A DNA stretch of 64,000 nucleotides from Parvivirga hydrogeniphila. Its GTDB lineage: Bacteria; Actinomycetota; Coriobacteriia; Anaerosomatales; Anaerosomataceae. A model generated the notes under the pieces. That model made no database searches. It worked only from the letters and a program-made list of their open reading frames with translations, and was not told the origin of the DNA. A program made the translations under genes and the position numbers. Of this stretch, positions 8,929 to 17,278 are shown one piece after another (the stretch's first letter is position 1; each line of letters opens with the position of its first letter). The stretch is taken from the NCBI RefSeq assembly GCF_023371205.1, contig NZ_JAMCCO010000001.1, forward strand, positions 616,662 through 680,661. Reading direction: 5' to 3'.

Positions 8929-10125
8929 GTGAAGCACGTCGTCGTGATCCTGGACGGCGCGGCCGGCTGGCCGCTCGAAGAGCTCGACGGAGCGACGGCC
9001 CTCGAGGCGGCCCGGACCCCCAACCTGGATGCGCTGGCGGCAGAAGGCATCGTCGGGCTCGCGCAGACCGTGCCGCCAGGCGCCGAGCCCTCGTCTTCAG
9101 CCGCGTGCACCTCGATCCTCGGGTACGACCCGGTGCGCGACTACGTCGGCCGCGGCGCCATCGAGGCGGCGAGCATGGGCATCTCGCTCGCAGACGACGA
9201 GGTCGCGCTGCGGATGAACCTCGTCCACGTGGCTGACGGCATCATGCGGTCGTACTCGTGCGGACACATCGCCACAGACGAGTCCCGCCGGATCGTGGAA
9301 GACCTCGCGCGCGAGCTCGCCGACGAGACCTTCGCCTTCTGTCCGGGCGTCGCGTACCGGCACATCCTCGTGGTGAAGGGACACCCGGAGCTTCTCGATG
9401 CCCGGTACACGCCGCCGCACGACATCTCCGACAAGCCGGTCGAGGGTCACGAGCCGCGCGGCTCGGGCGCGGATCTGCTGCTCGACCTGATGGAGCGAGC
9501 CCGCGAGGTCCTCGCAGCCTCGGCTACGAATCGTGCCCGCATGGCGCGTGGCGAGCTTCACGCGACGGAGATCTGGCCGTTCTGGCCGGGCGCTGCGCCG
9601 CAGGGGCTGCGACCTTTCACGGAAGCGCGGGGAATCCGAGCGGCGCTCACCTCCGGCGTCGATCTGCTCAACGGGCTCGCGGTGCTGTTCGGCATCGACC
9701 GCCTGGACATAGCTGGCGTTACGGACGGCCCGGACACCGACTACGCAGCGCAAGCTGACGGCGCGCTCGCGGCGCTCGCAGACCACGATCTCGTCGTCAT
9801 CCACGTCGAGTCGCCGGACGAGGAAGGGCATGCAGGCGACGTAGCGGGCAAGATCGCCGCCATCGAGGCGATCGACCGCGAGATCGTCGGCAGGATCCGC
9901 GCGTGCGGCAAGCCGCTTCGGGTGCTCTGCATGCCCGATCATCCCACGCCGATCGCGCTCAAGACGCACGTGGGCGAGCCGGTCCCGTTCGTCGTGCACG
10001 GCCCTGGCATCGAGGCACGCGGCGCACGCGCGTTCAACGAACGGACGGCTGCCGAGACCGGCCTCGTGGTCGACCCGGGGCGGCTCGTCATGGACATGCT
10101 GCTTGAGGCGGGGACGGTGGGATGA
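8929..10125 (+). CDS. apgM: Cofactor-independent phosphoglycerate mutase, archaeal type
   Basis: Alkaline-phosphatase-superfamily mutase interconverting 3- and 2-phosphoglycerate; about 398 residues. The metal-binding VVILDGAAGWP opens the protein, the catalytic serine is within PSSSAACTSILGYDP, and the C-terminal metal ligands are in HVESPDEEGHAGD and CMPDHPTPI. The domain order matches the ApgM/ThiC-associated family rather than GpmI. GTG 8929 is preceded by GGGAGGAGG. The stop overlaps the next ATG (ATGATG). Confidence 0.93.
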   Translation: MKHVVVILDGAAGWPLEELDGATALEAARTPNLDALAAEGIVGLAQTVPPGAEPSSSAACTSILGYDPVRDYVGRGAIEAASMGISLADDEVALRMNLVHVADGIMRSYSCGHIATDESRRIVEDLARELADETFAFCPGVAYRHILVVKGHPELLDARYTPPHDISDKPVEGHEPRGSGADLLLDLMERAREVLAASATNRARMARGELHATEIWPFWPGAAPQGLRPFTEARGIRAALTSGVDLLNGLAVLFGIDRLDIAGVTDGPDTDYAAQADGALAALADHDLVVIHVESPDEEGHAGDVAGKIAAIEAIDREIVGRIRACGKPLRVLCMPDHPTPIALKTHVGEPVPFVVHGPGIEARGARAFNERTAAETGLVVDPGRLVMDMLLEAGTVG

Positions 10126-10727
10126 TGGACCTTTCGGAGTACCAGGCGAAGCGCGACTTCACGCGTACGCACGAGCCGGCAGGCGAGGCAGCGTCGACGG
10201 ACGACCGCGGGGCGGTCCACGAAGGCGGTGCGCCGCTTCGGTTCGTGGTGCACAAGCACGCCGCCGCGCGCCTCCACTACGACCTTCGGCTCGAGTGGGG
10301 AGGCGTGCTCAAGTCGTGGGCGGTCCCGAAAGGGCCGTCGCTCGACCCGGCGCAGAAGCGGCTTGCGGTGCAGGTCGAAGACCACCCGCTCGAGTACGCC
10401 TCGTTCGAAGGCGTGATCCCTGAAGGCGAGTACGGAGCGGGCACCGTCATGGTCTGGGACGAGGGCGTCTGGAAGCCCGTGGGCGATGCGGACGAGGGTC
10501 TCAAGCGAGGGTCGCTCAAGTTCGTGCTGCACGGCTCTCGGCTCAAAGGGGCATTCGCGCTCGTGCGCATGCGCAGGAAGCCTGGCGATACGCGGGACAA
10601 CTGGCTGCTCATCAAGGAACGGGACGAGCACGCCTTGAGCGTGAGCGATGAGCATCTCGCATCGGCCGATGCGAGGTCTGTGGCGAGCGGCCGTACGATG
10701 GAGGAGATCGCCCGAGACGCGCGATGA
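10122..10727 (+). CDS. Stand-alone LigD-type 3'-phosphoesterase (PE) domain protein
   Basis: 201 residues that match only the DNA ligase D phosphoesterase module: FVVHKHAAARLHYDLRLEWGGVLKSWAVPKGPS, with the catalytic His/Asp in RLHYDLRLE, then VEDHPLEYASFEGVIPEGEYGAG. PE domains trim 3' ends during non-homologous end joining. No Ku, polymerase or ligase domain is fused or adjacent, so it may act with distant partners or independently. Translationally coupled to the upstream mutase gene. Confidence 0.9.
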   Translation: MMDLSEYQAKRDFTRTHEPAGEAASTDDRGAVHEGGAPLRFVVHKHAAARLHYDLRLEWGGVLKSWAVPKGPSLDPAQKRLAVQVEDHPLEYASFEGVIPEGEYGAGTVMVWDEGVWKPVGDADEGLKRGSLKFVLHGSRLKGAFALVRMRRKPGDTRDNWLLIKERDEHALSVSDEHLASADARSVASGRTMEEIARDAR

Positions 10728-10765
10728 CCCGGACGGAGCCGGGCCATCGCTCGAGGGAGGGTGTC

Positions 10766-10796
10766 GGCAGGGCCCGAGGGGGTGGCAGACCCTGCC
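10766..10796. terminator. Possible hairpin between convergent genes
   Basis: GGCAGGG and CCCTGCC form a 7-bp stem with a 17-nt loop in the gap between the PE-domain gene and the SHOCT gene. No T-run is present. Confidence 0.3.
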
Positions 10797-10811
10797 AGGT
10801 GCCGGGAAGGC

Positions 10812-11132
10812 CTAGGTCGTCAGCGCCTGGACGATGGAGCGGTACTGCTCGACGTCGATCTCGCCGCGTGCGAGGCGCTCGCGCGCGATGCGCAGCGCGT
10901 CGTCAGCAGGCGAGGGCGCGGGCGGGGCGCCAGCGGGCATCACCGCGTGAGCGGATCCAGCGCCGTGCCGGCTCGCGCGGACGATCAGCCACACGACAAG
11001 CGCGACGATGGCCGCAGTCACGAGAAACCCGACGAGCCAGCCTGCGAACGGGAAGAAAAGCCCGTCGTGCATGGGACCGTCTATCAGACCTCTGCCGAGC
11101 GGCGCTCCGCGGTATGGGAATGCGTGCATCAT
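10812..11132 (-). CDS. Small membrane protein with C-terminal SHOCT domain
   Basis: About 106 residues: a short Gly/Pro-rich N-terminus, one strong transmembrane helix (FAGWLVGFLVTAAIVALVVWLIV), a flexible Ala/Pro linker, and a C-terminal RIARERLARGEIDVEQYRSIVQAL that matches the short SHOCT oligomerisation helix-turn-helix. Start ATG 11132 has AAGGAGGAACC immediately ahead. Function unknown. Confidence 0.85.
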   Translation of the reverse strand: MMHAFPYRGAPLGRGLIDGPMHDGLFFPFAGWLVGFLVTAAIVALVVWLIVRASRHGAGSAHAVMPAGAPPAPSPADDALRIARERLARGEIDVEQYRSIVQALTT

Positions 11133-11226
11133 GGTTCCTCCTTTGTCGTGCCGGAACTGCCGGCACGAATCAGGATGCCCGCGCGGTATGCAGCGCTCGT
11201 GAGCACGATGTGAAGATGTTGTGGGG

Positions 11227-12171
11227 TCAGGACTCGGTGTCCGACGCTCGGCGAGGCGGCCGCGTCGGAGCGCTCGTCGCGAGCGCGACGCCGGCGATGA
11301 TGACGGCGGCTCCGGCAAGCGTCCACGCGTCGATCGGCTCTGGCGGCACGAGGCCCGCTCGTCCCGCAAGGTGGCCGAGGCCGACGGCGATCGCGGGATT
11401 GACGTACGCGTACGTCATCACTTTGGATGCGGGCGCGTTCCGAAGGAGCCACACGAACGCGGTGAAGGCCATGCACGATCCCACGATGGTAAGGTACGCG
11501 AGCGCTGCGACGCTGCGCGTGGTGAGCGAGAGGCGGCTCCACTCTCCCGCGACCGTACCGATTCCAAGGAGGACCGTCCCCGCGATGAGCATCTCGTACC
11601 CGGTGACCACGAGTGCATCTGCCTTCACCGGTCGGCGTTTGGAGTACACCGAGCCGGCCGTCCAAAGCCAGGTCCCGACGATTTGGATGGCGATACCGCC
11701 GAGTTCCTGCGCGGTCCCGTGGACGCCGGTCATGCGGGGCGCGACGAGCACGGCGAGGCCGACGAGCCCGAGCAGCAGGCCCACGACGCCTTGCGCGGAC
11801 GGCCGCTCCATGTCGGGCAGCGCCCACTCGACGAGCGCGATCCACAGGGGGAGCAGAGCGACGATGAGCGCGGCGAGGCCGGACGGGATCACGCGCTCGG
11901 AAAGGAATGTCGAGTACATCCCGCCGACAAGCAGGAAGATGCCGACGATCGCCGTGGTGCGCAGGTCGCCAGCGCGCATGCGGATCGGGCGGCCCCGAAG
12001 CGTGGCGAACGCGAGCAGCACCAGTCCCGCAGGCGTGAGCCGCAAGCCGGCGAACAGCGCAGGCGGCATCTCCGCGCTCAGCCCGATGCGGATCGCGAGG
12101 TACGTCGAGCCCCAGACCACGTACAGCGTGGCGAACGCGGCGATGAGCTTGATGCGGTGGCTCCCTGTCAC
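11227..12171 (-). CDS. EamA-family (DMT) transporter
   Basis: 314 residues with ten hydrophobic helices in two EamA repeats. It opens with LYVVWGSTYLAIRIGL, the hallmark of the YedA/RhaT-like drug/metabolite exporters, and the second repeat contains AYVNPAIAVGLGHLAG. Likely exports amino acids or metabolites; the substrate cannot be read from sequence. GTG start at 12171. Convergent with nothing and divergent from the Nudix gene. Confidence 0.9.
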   Translation of the reverse strand: MTGSHRIKLIAAFATLYVVWGSTYLAIRIGLSAEMPPALFAGLRLTPAGLVLLAFATLRGRPIRMRAGDLRTTAIVGIFLLVGGMYSTFLSERVIPSGLAALIVALLPLWIALVEWALPDMERPSAQGVVGLLLGLVGLAVLVAPRMTGVHGTAQELGGIAIQIVGTWLWTAGSVYSKRRPVKADALVVTGYEMLIAGTVLLGIGTVAGEWSRLSLTTRSVAALAYLTIVGSCMAFTAFVWLLRNAPASKVMTYAYVNPAIAVGLGHLAGRAGLVPPEPIDAWTLAGAAVIIAGVALATSAPTRPPRRASDTES

Positions 12172-12264
12172 GAGCGCAGCGCCTCTCTCACGGTGCGATG
12201 TCGCATTCGGGCATCATACTCCGTAAAGACGTGCATGGGTCGGTCGTGGCGGAAGGCAGAGGCC

Positions 12265-12711
12265 ATGGGCGCGTATCCTCGACCTGCGTTCACTGCCGAC
12301 GCAGCGCTGCTGCGGAGGGAGGCTTCAGGATGGGAGGTGCTGCTCGTCAAACGCGGTCGTGCGCCCTTCCAGGGGCGTTGGGCGCTGCCTGGCGGCTTCG
12401 TGGACGAGTACGAGCCTCCTGAGCAGGCCGCTCGCCGAGAGCTCCAGGAGGAGACGGGTATCCGCTACGAAGGTCCGCTCGCGCTGATCGGCGTGTACGG
12501 CGGGCCTGGGCGCGACCCGAGGGGCTGGACGGTCTCGGCGGTCTATGCTGGCGTGGTAGGCGAGGGCGTCGAGACGGCGGCAGTTGCAGGAGACGACGCC
12601 GCTGAGGCGGCGTGGTACCCGCTCGATACCGTGCCAGACCTCGCGTTCGACCACGCCGCGATCCTCGAGGACGTGCGGAAGTGGTTGGTTGCGGGGCATA
12701 CTGACGTATGA
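12265..12711 (+). CDS. Nudix hydrolase
   Basis: About 148 residues with an exact Nudix box: G-x5-E-x7-RE-L-Q-EE-T-G-I spanning GFVDEYEPP...RRELQEETGI. It hydrolyses nucleoside-diphosphate-linked substrates. The ADPR-like context (LVKRGRAPFQGRWALPGG) resembles the YjhB/ADP-ribose branch, but specificity is open. ATG 12265 gives a standard N-terminus. ATG 12235 is an in-frame alternative. Neither has a strong ribosome site. Confidence 0.9.
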   Translation: MGAYPRPAFTADAALLRREASGWEVLLVKRGRAPFQGRWALPGGFVDEYEPPEQAARRELQEETGIRYEGPLALIGVYGGPGRDPRGWTVSAVYAGVVGEGVETAAVAGDDAAEAAWYPLDTVPDLAFDHAAILEDVRKWLVAGHTDV

Positions 12712-12750
12712 TTGCGGTGGAGCGCGGGGGCGACATCGAGGGAGGACGCG

Positions 12751-14934
12751 ATGCGCACGAGCACACGCACACGGACCTTGATCGTTGCGGTGGCTGCTGC
12801 GGCGCTGGTTCTCACGGCGCTACCGCCTGTGCCGCCGGTACATGCCGCCGGCCTGAGGACCGCGCTTCGGCCGCTCGCCGCTGACGACGACGTCCCGGGC
12901 GTACCGCTCGACAGCTACCCGATAGTCTCGCGGACGGTCACGGGGACGCTTGACGCGCTGCCGATCTCGCTGCCTCCTGAAGACGCCGTCGACCTGTTCT
13001 CGGTCTACCTCGCTCCTGGCGAGCAGATGCACGCTCGTCTGACCGGGACGCCTGGGACTGACTTCGATCTCTACCTGTTCAGCCCTGACTCGGTCACGTT
13101 CATCGCCGCGCACGAGGTGGCGCGCTCTGCTGCTGCGGGAACGTCGGACGAGAGCATCTGCTACACGGCGAGCCGGCGCTTCGGTGCGGGTCGGTACTAC
13201 CTTGCGGTGGTGACCTGGAACTCCGAGGGTGCGTACCAGCTGGATTGGCACGTCGCGGGCCGCTCCGACGGGAACGTCCCTGGTCGCCCCCTGACAGCGA
13301 GCGTGGCGACGGGCGCGGTGGATCCTTACACCGATCGCGACGACGTCTATGCGCTTGCGCTCGCAGAGGGGCAGAGCCTGACGTGCACGCTCACTGCTGA
13401 GAGCCCCGCGGCGACCGTTGATCTCATCGTGTACCCGCCCGTGTGGAACAACGGCGGCATCCTCGAGCCGACGCTCGACGTCTACCACGCCGGTGATGCC
13501 GTCGCGCAGAGAGGTTCGACCATCACGATGACCGTGACAGTCCCGAGCGGGCGCGGCGGCATCTGGTACCTCGACGTGCGCGCGGTGACGCCGGGCACCG
13601 CGTACACGCTGGCATGGCAGGCGGCCGTCCCGGACGTCCCGGGCACGCCGCTTCAGAGCGGTGCCGCGACCGGCACGCTCGGTGCAAGCATGGTCTTCGC
13701 AGTCCCGGTGCGGTGGGGCCAGCGTCTCACCGGTTCGCTGTGGACGAGCCCGACTCCGGCAGCCGCCTCCGCGTGGCTGTTCGCGCCGGGCACGGCAAGC
13801 ACAGCGGACACGACGACGGCTGCGTGGGCGTCAGCGTGGCCTGCCTCGGACCAGCCGAAGCGCTTTTCGTGGATGTTTTCTTCGGAAGCAGACGAAGGCG
13901 TCGCATACCTGCGTATGGACTCGTCTCCGACGCCGCTGTTCGAGCAACGCGTCTGGAAGACGGTGACGAGCCGCCGGCTCTCAGGCGCCGATAGATACGC
14001 GACAGCAGTCCGAATCTCGCAGTCCGGCTTCCGCACAGGCTCGGACGTGGTGGTCGTGGCGAGCGGCGAGGGCTTCCCGGACGCGCTGTCGGCTGCCGGG
14101 CTCGCCGGTGCGTACGATGCGCCGCTCCTGCTCGTGCGCAAAACCGCGCTTCCTGACATGGTGCGGCAGGAGATCGACCGGCTGGGGCCATCACGGGTCT
14201 TCGTGATCGGCGGACCGGGCGCCGTCTCGGACGCGGTCGTCTCGGCGCTTGCGGCCCGGCCCAGCGTGAGAGTGGTGACGCGCGTGAGCGGCGCTGACCG
14301 CTACGCGACTTCCGCTGAGGTGGCCCGGCATGTGGTTTCGCGCCTTGGTCCGGACTTCGACGGCGTCGTGTACGTGGCGCGGGGCGACACGTTCCCCGAC
14401 GCGCTCGCCGTCTCGCCGCTTGCGTGGAACGGCCGCAGGCCAGTGCTGCTCACCAGATCTGACGCGCTTCCTAGCAGCGGGCGCGCAGTGCTAGGCGAGC
14501 TCTCCCCGTCGGAGGCGGTGGTGGTGGGCGGCTCGGGCGCCGTCTCCGGTGCGGTGTTCGGTGAGGTCGACGCGCTTGCGGAAACGACGCGCCGTGTGTG
14601 GGGCGTCGACCGGTACGCGACCGCCGCGGCGGTCGCCCAAGATGGCGTCAGAACGGGAACGGCGAGGCCCCGCTTCGTCGCCCTCGCAACGGGGGAGAAC
14701 TTCCCGGACGCGCTGGCAGGCGGACCGCTCGCCGGAGCCGAAGGCGGGGTGCTGCTGCTGTCGAAGCCGACCGCGCTGTCCACATCTGCGCAGGCATTCC
14801 TGGCAAGCGAGAAGGCGCGTGTCGAGGCGTGCCGTCTGCTCGGCGGCACCGGCGCTCTTTCGGACGCCGTGCGGAGCAGCGCCGACAGCGTGCTTTGGGT
14901 GACCTGGCCGGACGATCCTCCGACGTGGTGGTAG
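12751..14934 (+). CDS. Secreted protein with PPC-like domains and three cell-wall-binding repeats (CWB2)
   Basis: About 727 residues. A signal peptide (basic MRTSTRTRT, hydrophobic core, cleavage near VHAAG) starts at ATG 12751 behind GGGAGGA. Residues about 50-400 contain beta-rich segments of pre-peptidase C-terminal (PPC) character, e.g. DLFSVYLAPGEQMHARLTG and TDFDLYLFSP. From about residue 405 there are three CWB2 repeats of about 100 residues, each opening R(L/V)xGxDRYATA and containing GEGFPDAL- or GENFPDAL-like motifs and an IGGPGAVS-like loop. CWB2 triplets bind the anionic cell-wall polymer, so the protein is probably displayed on the surface. No enzymatic domain recognised. Confidence 0.92.
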   Translation: MRTSTRTRTLIVAVAAAALVLTALPPVPPVHAAGLRTALRPLAADDDVPGVPLDSYPIVSRTVTGTLDALPISLPPEDAVDLFSVYLAPGEQMHARLTGTPGTDFDLYLFSPDSVTFIAAHEVARSAAAGTSDESICYTASRRFGAGRYYLAVVTWNSEGAYQLDWHVAGRSDGNVPGRPLTASVATGAVDPYTDRDDVYALALAEGQSLTCTLTAESPAATVDLIVYPPVWNNGGILEPTLDVYHAGDAVAQRGSTITMTVTVPSGRGGIWYLDVRAVTPGTAYTLAWQAAVPDVPGTPLQSGAATGTLGASMVFAVPVRWGQRLTGSLWTSPTPAAASAWLFAPGTASTADTTTAAWASAWPASDQPKRFSWMFSSEADEGVAYLRMDSSPTPLFEQRVWKTVTSRRLSGADRYATAVRISQSGFRTGSDVVVVASGEGFPDALSAAGLAGAYDAPLLLVRKTALPDMVRQEIDRLGPSRVFVIGGPGAVSDAVVSALAARPSVRVVTRVSGADRYATSAEVARHVVSRLGPDFDGVVYVARGDTFPDALAVSPLAWNGRRPVLLTRSDALPSSGRAVLGELSPSEAVVVGGSGAVSGAVFGEVDALAETTRRVWGVDRYATAAAVAQDGVRTGTARPRFVALATGENFPDALAGGPLAGAEGGVLLLSKPTALSTSAQAFLASEKARVEACRLLGGTGALSDAVRSSADSVLWVTWPDDPPTWW

Positions 14935-14943
14935 CGGCTCGCG

Positions 14944-14972
14944 TTGACACCGCGCCGCCGCGCGCGTAGACT
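14944..14972 (+). promoter_or_regulatory. Promoter of the methionine operon
   Basis: Consensus -35 TTGACA (14944-14949), a 17-nt spacer and -10 TAGACT (14967-14972). Transcription would start near 14979, leaving an untranslated leader of about 358 nt that holds the T-box. Confidence 0.75.
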
Positions 14973-14994
14973 TCGGCACCAACCTCATACGTGC

Positions 14995-15317
14995 CGTTGA
15001 TGGGGATGAGTACGCGGGACCGGTAGGTCCGCCAGAGAGCCGGGGCAGCTGAGAACCGGCGTCCGAAAGCCCGCGGAACATGGCCCCAGAGGCATCCGGA
15101 GGAAACGCTCTTCAGCGGAGTAATGCCGGACGGACGCCCCCGTTATCGCAGGCTTCGTGAGCATCGGACCCCCTCGGTCGACTCCCGCCGGCCGAGCGGA
15201 CACGCCACCGGTCCCGTGCTCGAGATGAGGCCGCGCGACGCGCGGCGAAGTCGGGTGGTACCGCGAAGGCCCAGGCGCCTCTCGCCCTGACAAGGACTGT
15301 CGGGCGGGAGGCGTTTT
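14995..15317 (+). ncRNA. T-box riboswitch with methionine specifier
   Basis: Stem I is readable. GGGG and GCGGG on the 5' side flank GAGTA and pair with CCCGC and CCCC on the 3' side. They enclose a specifier loop GAAC-ATG-G with ATG at 15080-15082. The distal AGAGAGCCGG...GCTGAGAACCGG element is present. The T-box core GGGTGGTACCGCG is at 15253-15265; its TGGT bulge would pair with an ACCA tRNA end. An intrinsic terminator follows. Uncharged tRNA-Met should stabilise the antiterminator and switch on the downstream homocysteine/methionine operon. Confidence 0.93.
15274..15317 (+). terminator. T-box-controlled intrinsic terminator
   Basis: GCCTCTCGCCCTGAC pairs with GTCGGGCGGGAGGC (one G-U pair, one bulge) around a 7-nt loop and runs into GTTTT at 15313-15317. 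The 5' arm follows the T-box core closely enough to be alternatively used in an antiterminator. Confidence 0.85.
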
Positions 15318-15336
15318 GCATACCAGGAGGTGTGTG

Positions 15337-16509
15337 ATGGCGAAGACGTGGGACGAGATCAACGAGCGCATCGTCTCGGGCGCAGCGGTGGTGCTCACGG
15401 CCGAGGAGTTCGCCGAACTAGCGGCGGGCGTTGGCGTGAGCGAAGCGGCCGCGCGCGTGGACGTCGTGACGACCGGGACGTTCGGCCCGATGTGCTCTTC
15501 AGGTGTGATGCTCAACTTCGGGCACAGCGACCCGCCCATCCGCATGAGCCGCATCACTTTGAACGACGTGGAGGCGTACGGCGGCCTGGCGGCCGTCGAC
15601 ACCTACCTGGGCGTGACGCAGCAGAGCTCGACGCGTGGCATCGAGTATGGCGGCGCGCACGTGATCGAAGACCTGCTTGCTGGCAAGGCGGTGCGGCTCA
15701 GAGCGTGGAGCTCTGGCACGGACTGCTATCCGCGCACCGAGATCGACACGTGGGTGCGGCTTCAGGACCTCAACCAGGCGTACTTCTTCAACCCACGGAA
15801 CGCGTACCAGAACTACGCGGTGGCGGTGAACTCATCCGAACGCGTGCTGCACACCTACATGGGCACGCTCCTCCCGCACCTGGGGAACGCCACGTACTGC
15901 TCCGCAGGCGCGCTCTCACCGCTGTTGAACGACCCGACCTACCGGACGATCGGCGTGGGCAGCCGCATCTTCGTCGCGGGCGCCCCGGGATTCGTCGCCT
16001 GGGAAGGGACGCAGCACAACCCGAACCAGCAACGGGACGAGCATGGCGTGCCGTTGGCGCCGGCGGGCACGCTCGCGGTCATTGCCGACATGAAACGTGC
16101 ATCGACGCGGTTCTTCGCCGCCGCATCGATGACGGGGTACGGTGTGAGCGCGTTCGTCGGCATCGGCGTCCCGATCCCCGTGCTCGACGAAGAGATCGCC
16201 GCGACGCTTGCGCTCACCGACGCCGACATCTCGGCGACGGTGTTCGACTACGGGGTGCAGCGTCGCAGCCGCCCCGCGCTCGGCCAGGTGACCTACGCTG
16301 AGCTCCGATCCGGCACGATCGAGGTGCAGGGCAAGAAGGTCCCTACCGGCCCCATCAGCTCGCGTGCGAAGGCGCGGGAGATCGCAGCGGAACTGAAGCG
16401 GTGGATCGCCGAGGAGCGCTTCACGCTCGCCGAGCCGCTCAAGCCGTTGCCGCAGCCTGGCGAGCAAGGCGTCAAACCGCTGGAGATCCGAAGCGAGGAG
16501 GCGATATAG
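15337..16509 (+). CDS. Homocysteine biosynthesis protein, DUF39 (COG1900)
   Basis: 390 residues, no signal or membrane segment. DUF39 proteins are required in methanogens for making homocysteine from aspartate semialdehyde and sulfide. C53 (PMCSSGVMLNFGH) and C130 (SSGTDCYPRTE) are the conserved-looking cysteines expected to carry persulfide chemistry. Unlike some archaeal versions there is no C-terminal CBS pair. ATG 15337 follows CCAGGAGGTG. First gene of the T-box operon; the next gene begins directly after the stop. Confidence 0.9.
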   Translation: MAKTWDEINERIVSGAAVVLTAEEFAELAAGVGVSEAAARVDVVTTGTFGPMCSSGVMLNFGHSDPPIRMSRITLNDVEAYGGLAAVDTYLGVTQQSSTRGIEYGGAHVIEDLLAGKAVRLRAWSSGTDCYPRTEIDTWVRLQDLNQAYFFNPRNAYQNYAVAVNSSERVLHTYMGTLLPHLGNATYCSAGALSPLLNDPTYRTIGVGSRIFVAGAPGFVAWEGTQHNPNQQRDEHGVPLAPAGTLAVIADMKRASTRFFAAASMTGYGVSAFVGIGVPIPVLDEEIAATLALTDADISATVFDYGVQRRSRPALGQVTYAELRSGTIEVQGKKVPTGPISSRAKAREIAAELKRWIAEERFTLAEPLKPLPQPGEQGVKPLEIRSEEAI

Positions 16510-16917
16510 ATGCCGCGCAAGAGGCTCGACCTCACGTTCCCGCCCCGGCAGGCCACGAAGCCGGTCACGTACCACCTGGTGAAGGACTTCGACTTGGTGC
16601 CGAACATCCTGCGAGCACAGATCCATCCGGGCCAGGAGGGCCGCATGGTTCTCGAGGTGACCGGTCGGAAGGAGGACTTCGAGGCCGGCGTCGCGTTCTT
16701 GGAGTCCGAAGGCATCGTGGTCAAGCCTGCGGCGACGGACATCTGCCTAGACGAAGAGAAGTGCGTGCTCTGCGGTCTGTGCACAGCCGTGTGCCGCCCC
16801 GGCGCTCTCACCTTGAACGGCAGGGGCGATGAGCTCGTCTTCGACAAAGACAAGTGCGTGTACTGCGAGGCGTGCGTGGTAGCCTGTCCACGACGGGCCA
16901 TCACGCTCAGCTTCTAG
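16510..16917 (+). CDS. NIL domain-ferredoxin fusion protein
   Basis: 135 residues. The N-terminal half (about 15-75) is a NIL domain, as found at the C-terminus of MetN. The C-terminal half holds two 4Fe-4S clusters: C85/C88/C91 with C95, and C116/C119/C122 with C126. In methanogens the NIL-ferredoxin gene neighbours DUF39 and is needed for homocysteine synthesis, probably delivering electrons for sulfur reduction. It abuts the DUF39 stop with no gap. C79 just before the clusters is an extra cysteine. Confidence 0.92.
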   Translation: MPRKRLDLTFPPRQATKPVTYHLVKDFDLVPNILRAQIHPGQEGRMVLEVTGRKEDFEAGVAFLESEGIVVKPAATDICLDEEKCVLCGLCTAVCRPGALTLNGRGDELVFDKDKCVYCEACVVACPRRAITLSF

Positions 16918-16936
16918 CCAGGAGGAGGTGACGCTC

Positions 16937-17278
16937 GTGCCGCAGCTCGGATTCCTGCAGGCGTTCGTCGTGCTCGTGGTCGTGTCGCTCGCGTTGGCCG
17001 TGGCGGCGCTCCCGGCCGGCGCCCGGGCAGGCGCCCGCGCCGGCCGCCGCGTGCTGCAGGCGAGCAGCGCGACGCTGCTGGCCGGCCTCGCGGGATGCGT
17101 GGCGTGGGGGGCCTCGTCAGGAGAGCTGCGCGTGTTCTGGAGCGAGATGGGGCTGGATGCGGTGGTGCAGATCGGCGCGTTCGTGCTCATCGTGTACTTC
17201 ACCGCGCACAACTTCGCATCGAGATACCTCGACGACAGGGCGGCAGAGGAGCGGAAGGAGGGCGCGCAGGATGCCTGA
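16937..17278 (+). CDS. Small membrane protein in the methionine operon, unknown function
   Basis: About 113 residues with three hydrophobic segments (FLQAFVVLVVVSLALAVAAL, SSATLLAGLAGCVAWG, AVVQIGAFVLIVYFTAHNF), a basic loop (ARAGARAGRRV) and an acidic C-terminus. GTG 16937 lies 9 nt after GGAGG; GTG 16928 is too close to it. It overlaps metH by 8 nt. I recognise no family. Its fixed position between the sulfur genes and metH suggests a membrane partner of the pathway, for example sulfide handling, but this is inference. Confidence 0.75.
   Translation: MPQLGFLQAFVVLVVVSLALAVAALPAGARAGARAGRRVLQASSATLLAGLAGCVAWGASSGELRVFWSEMGLDAVVQIGAFVLIVYFTAHNFASRYLDDRAAEERKEGAQDA

Noticed and set aside
12751-14934. 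Tandem repeat region in the CWB2 gene as a DNA repeat or mobile element
   Set aside because: The periodicity comes from three diverged protein repeats of about 100 residues, not near-identical DNA repeats.
14979-15336. SAM riboswitch or cobalamin riboswitch upstream of the Met genes
   Set aside because: The GGGTGGTACCGCG core, AGAGAG/GCTGAGA element and ATG specifier loop identify a T-box; no SAM or B12 aptamer signatures seen.
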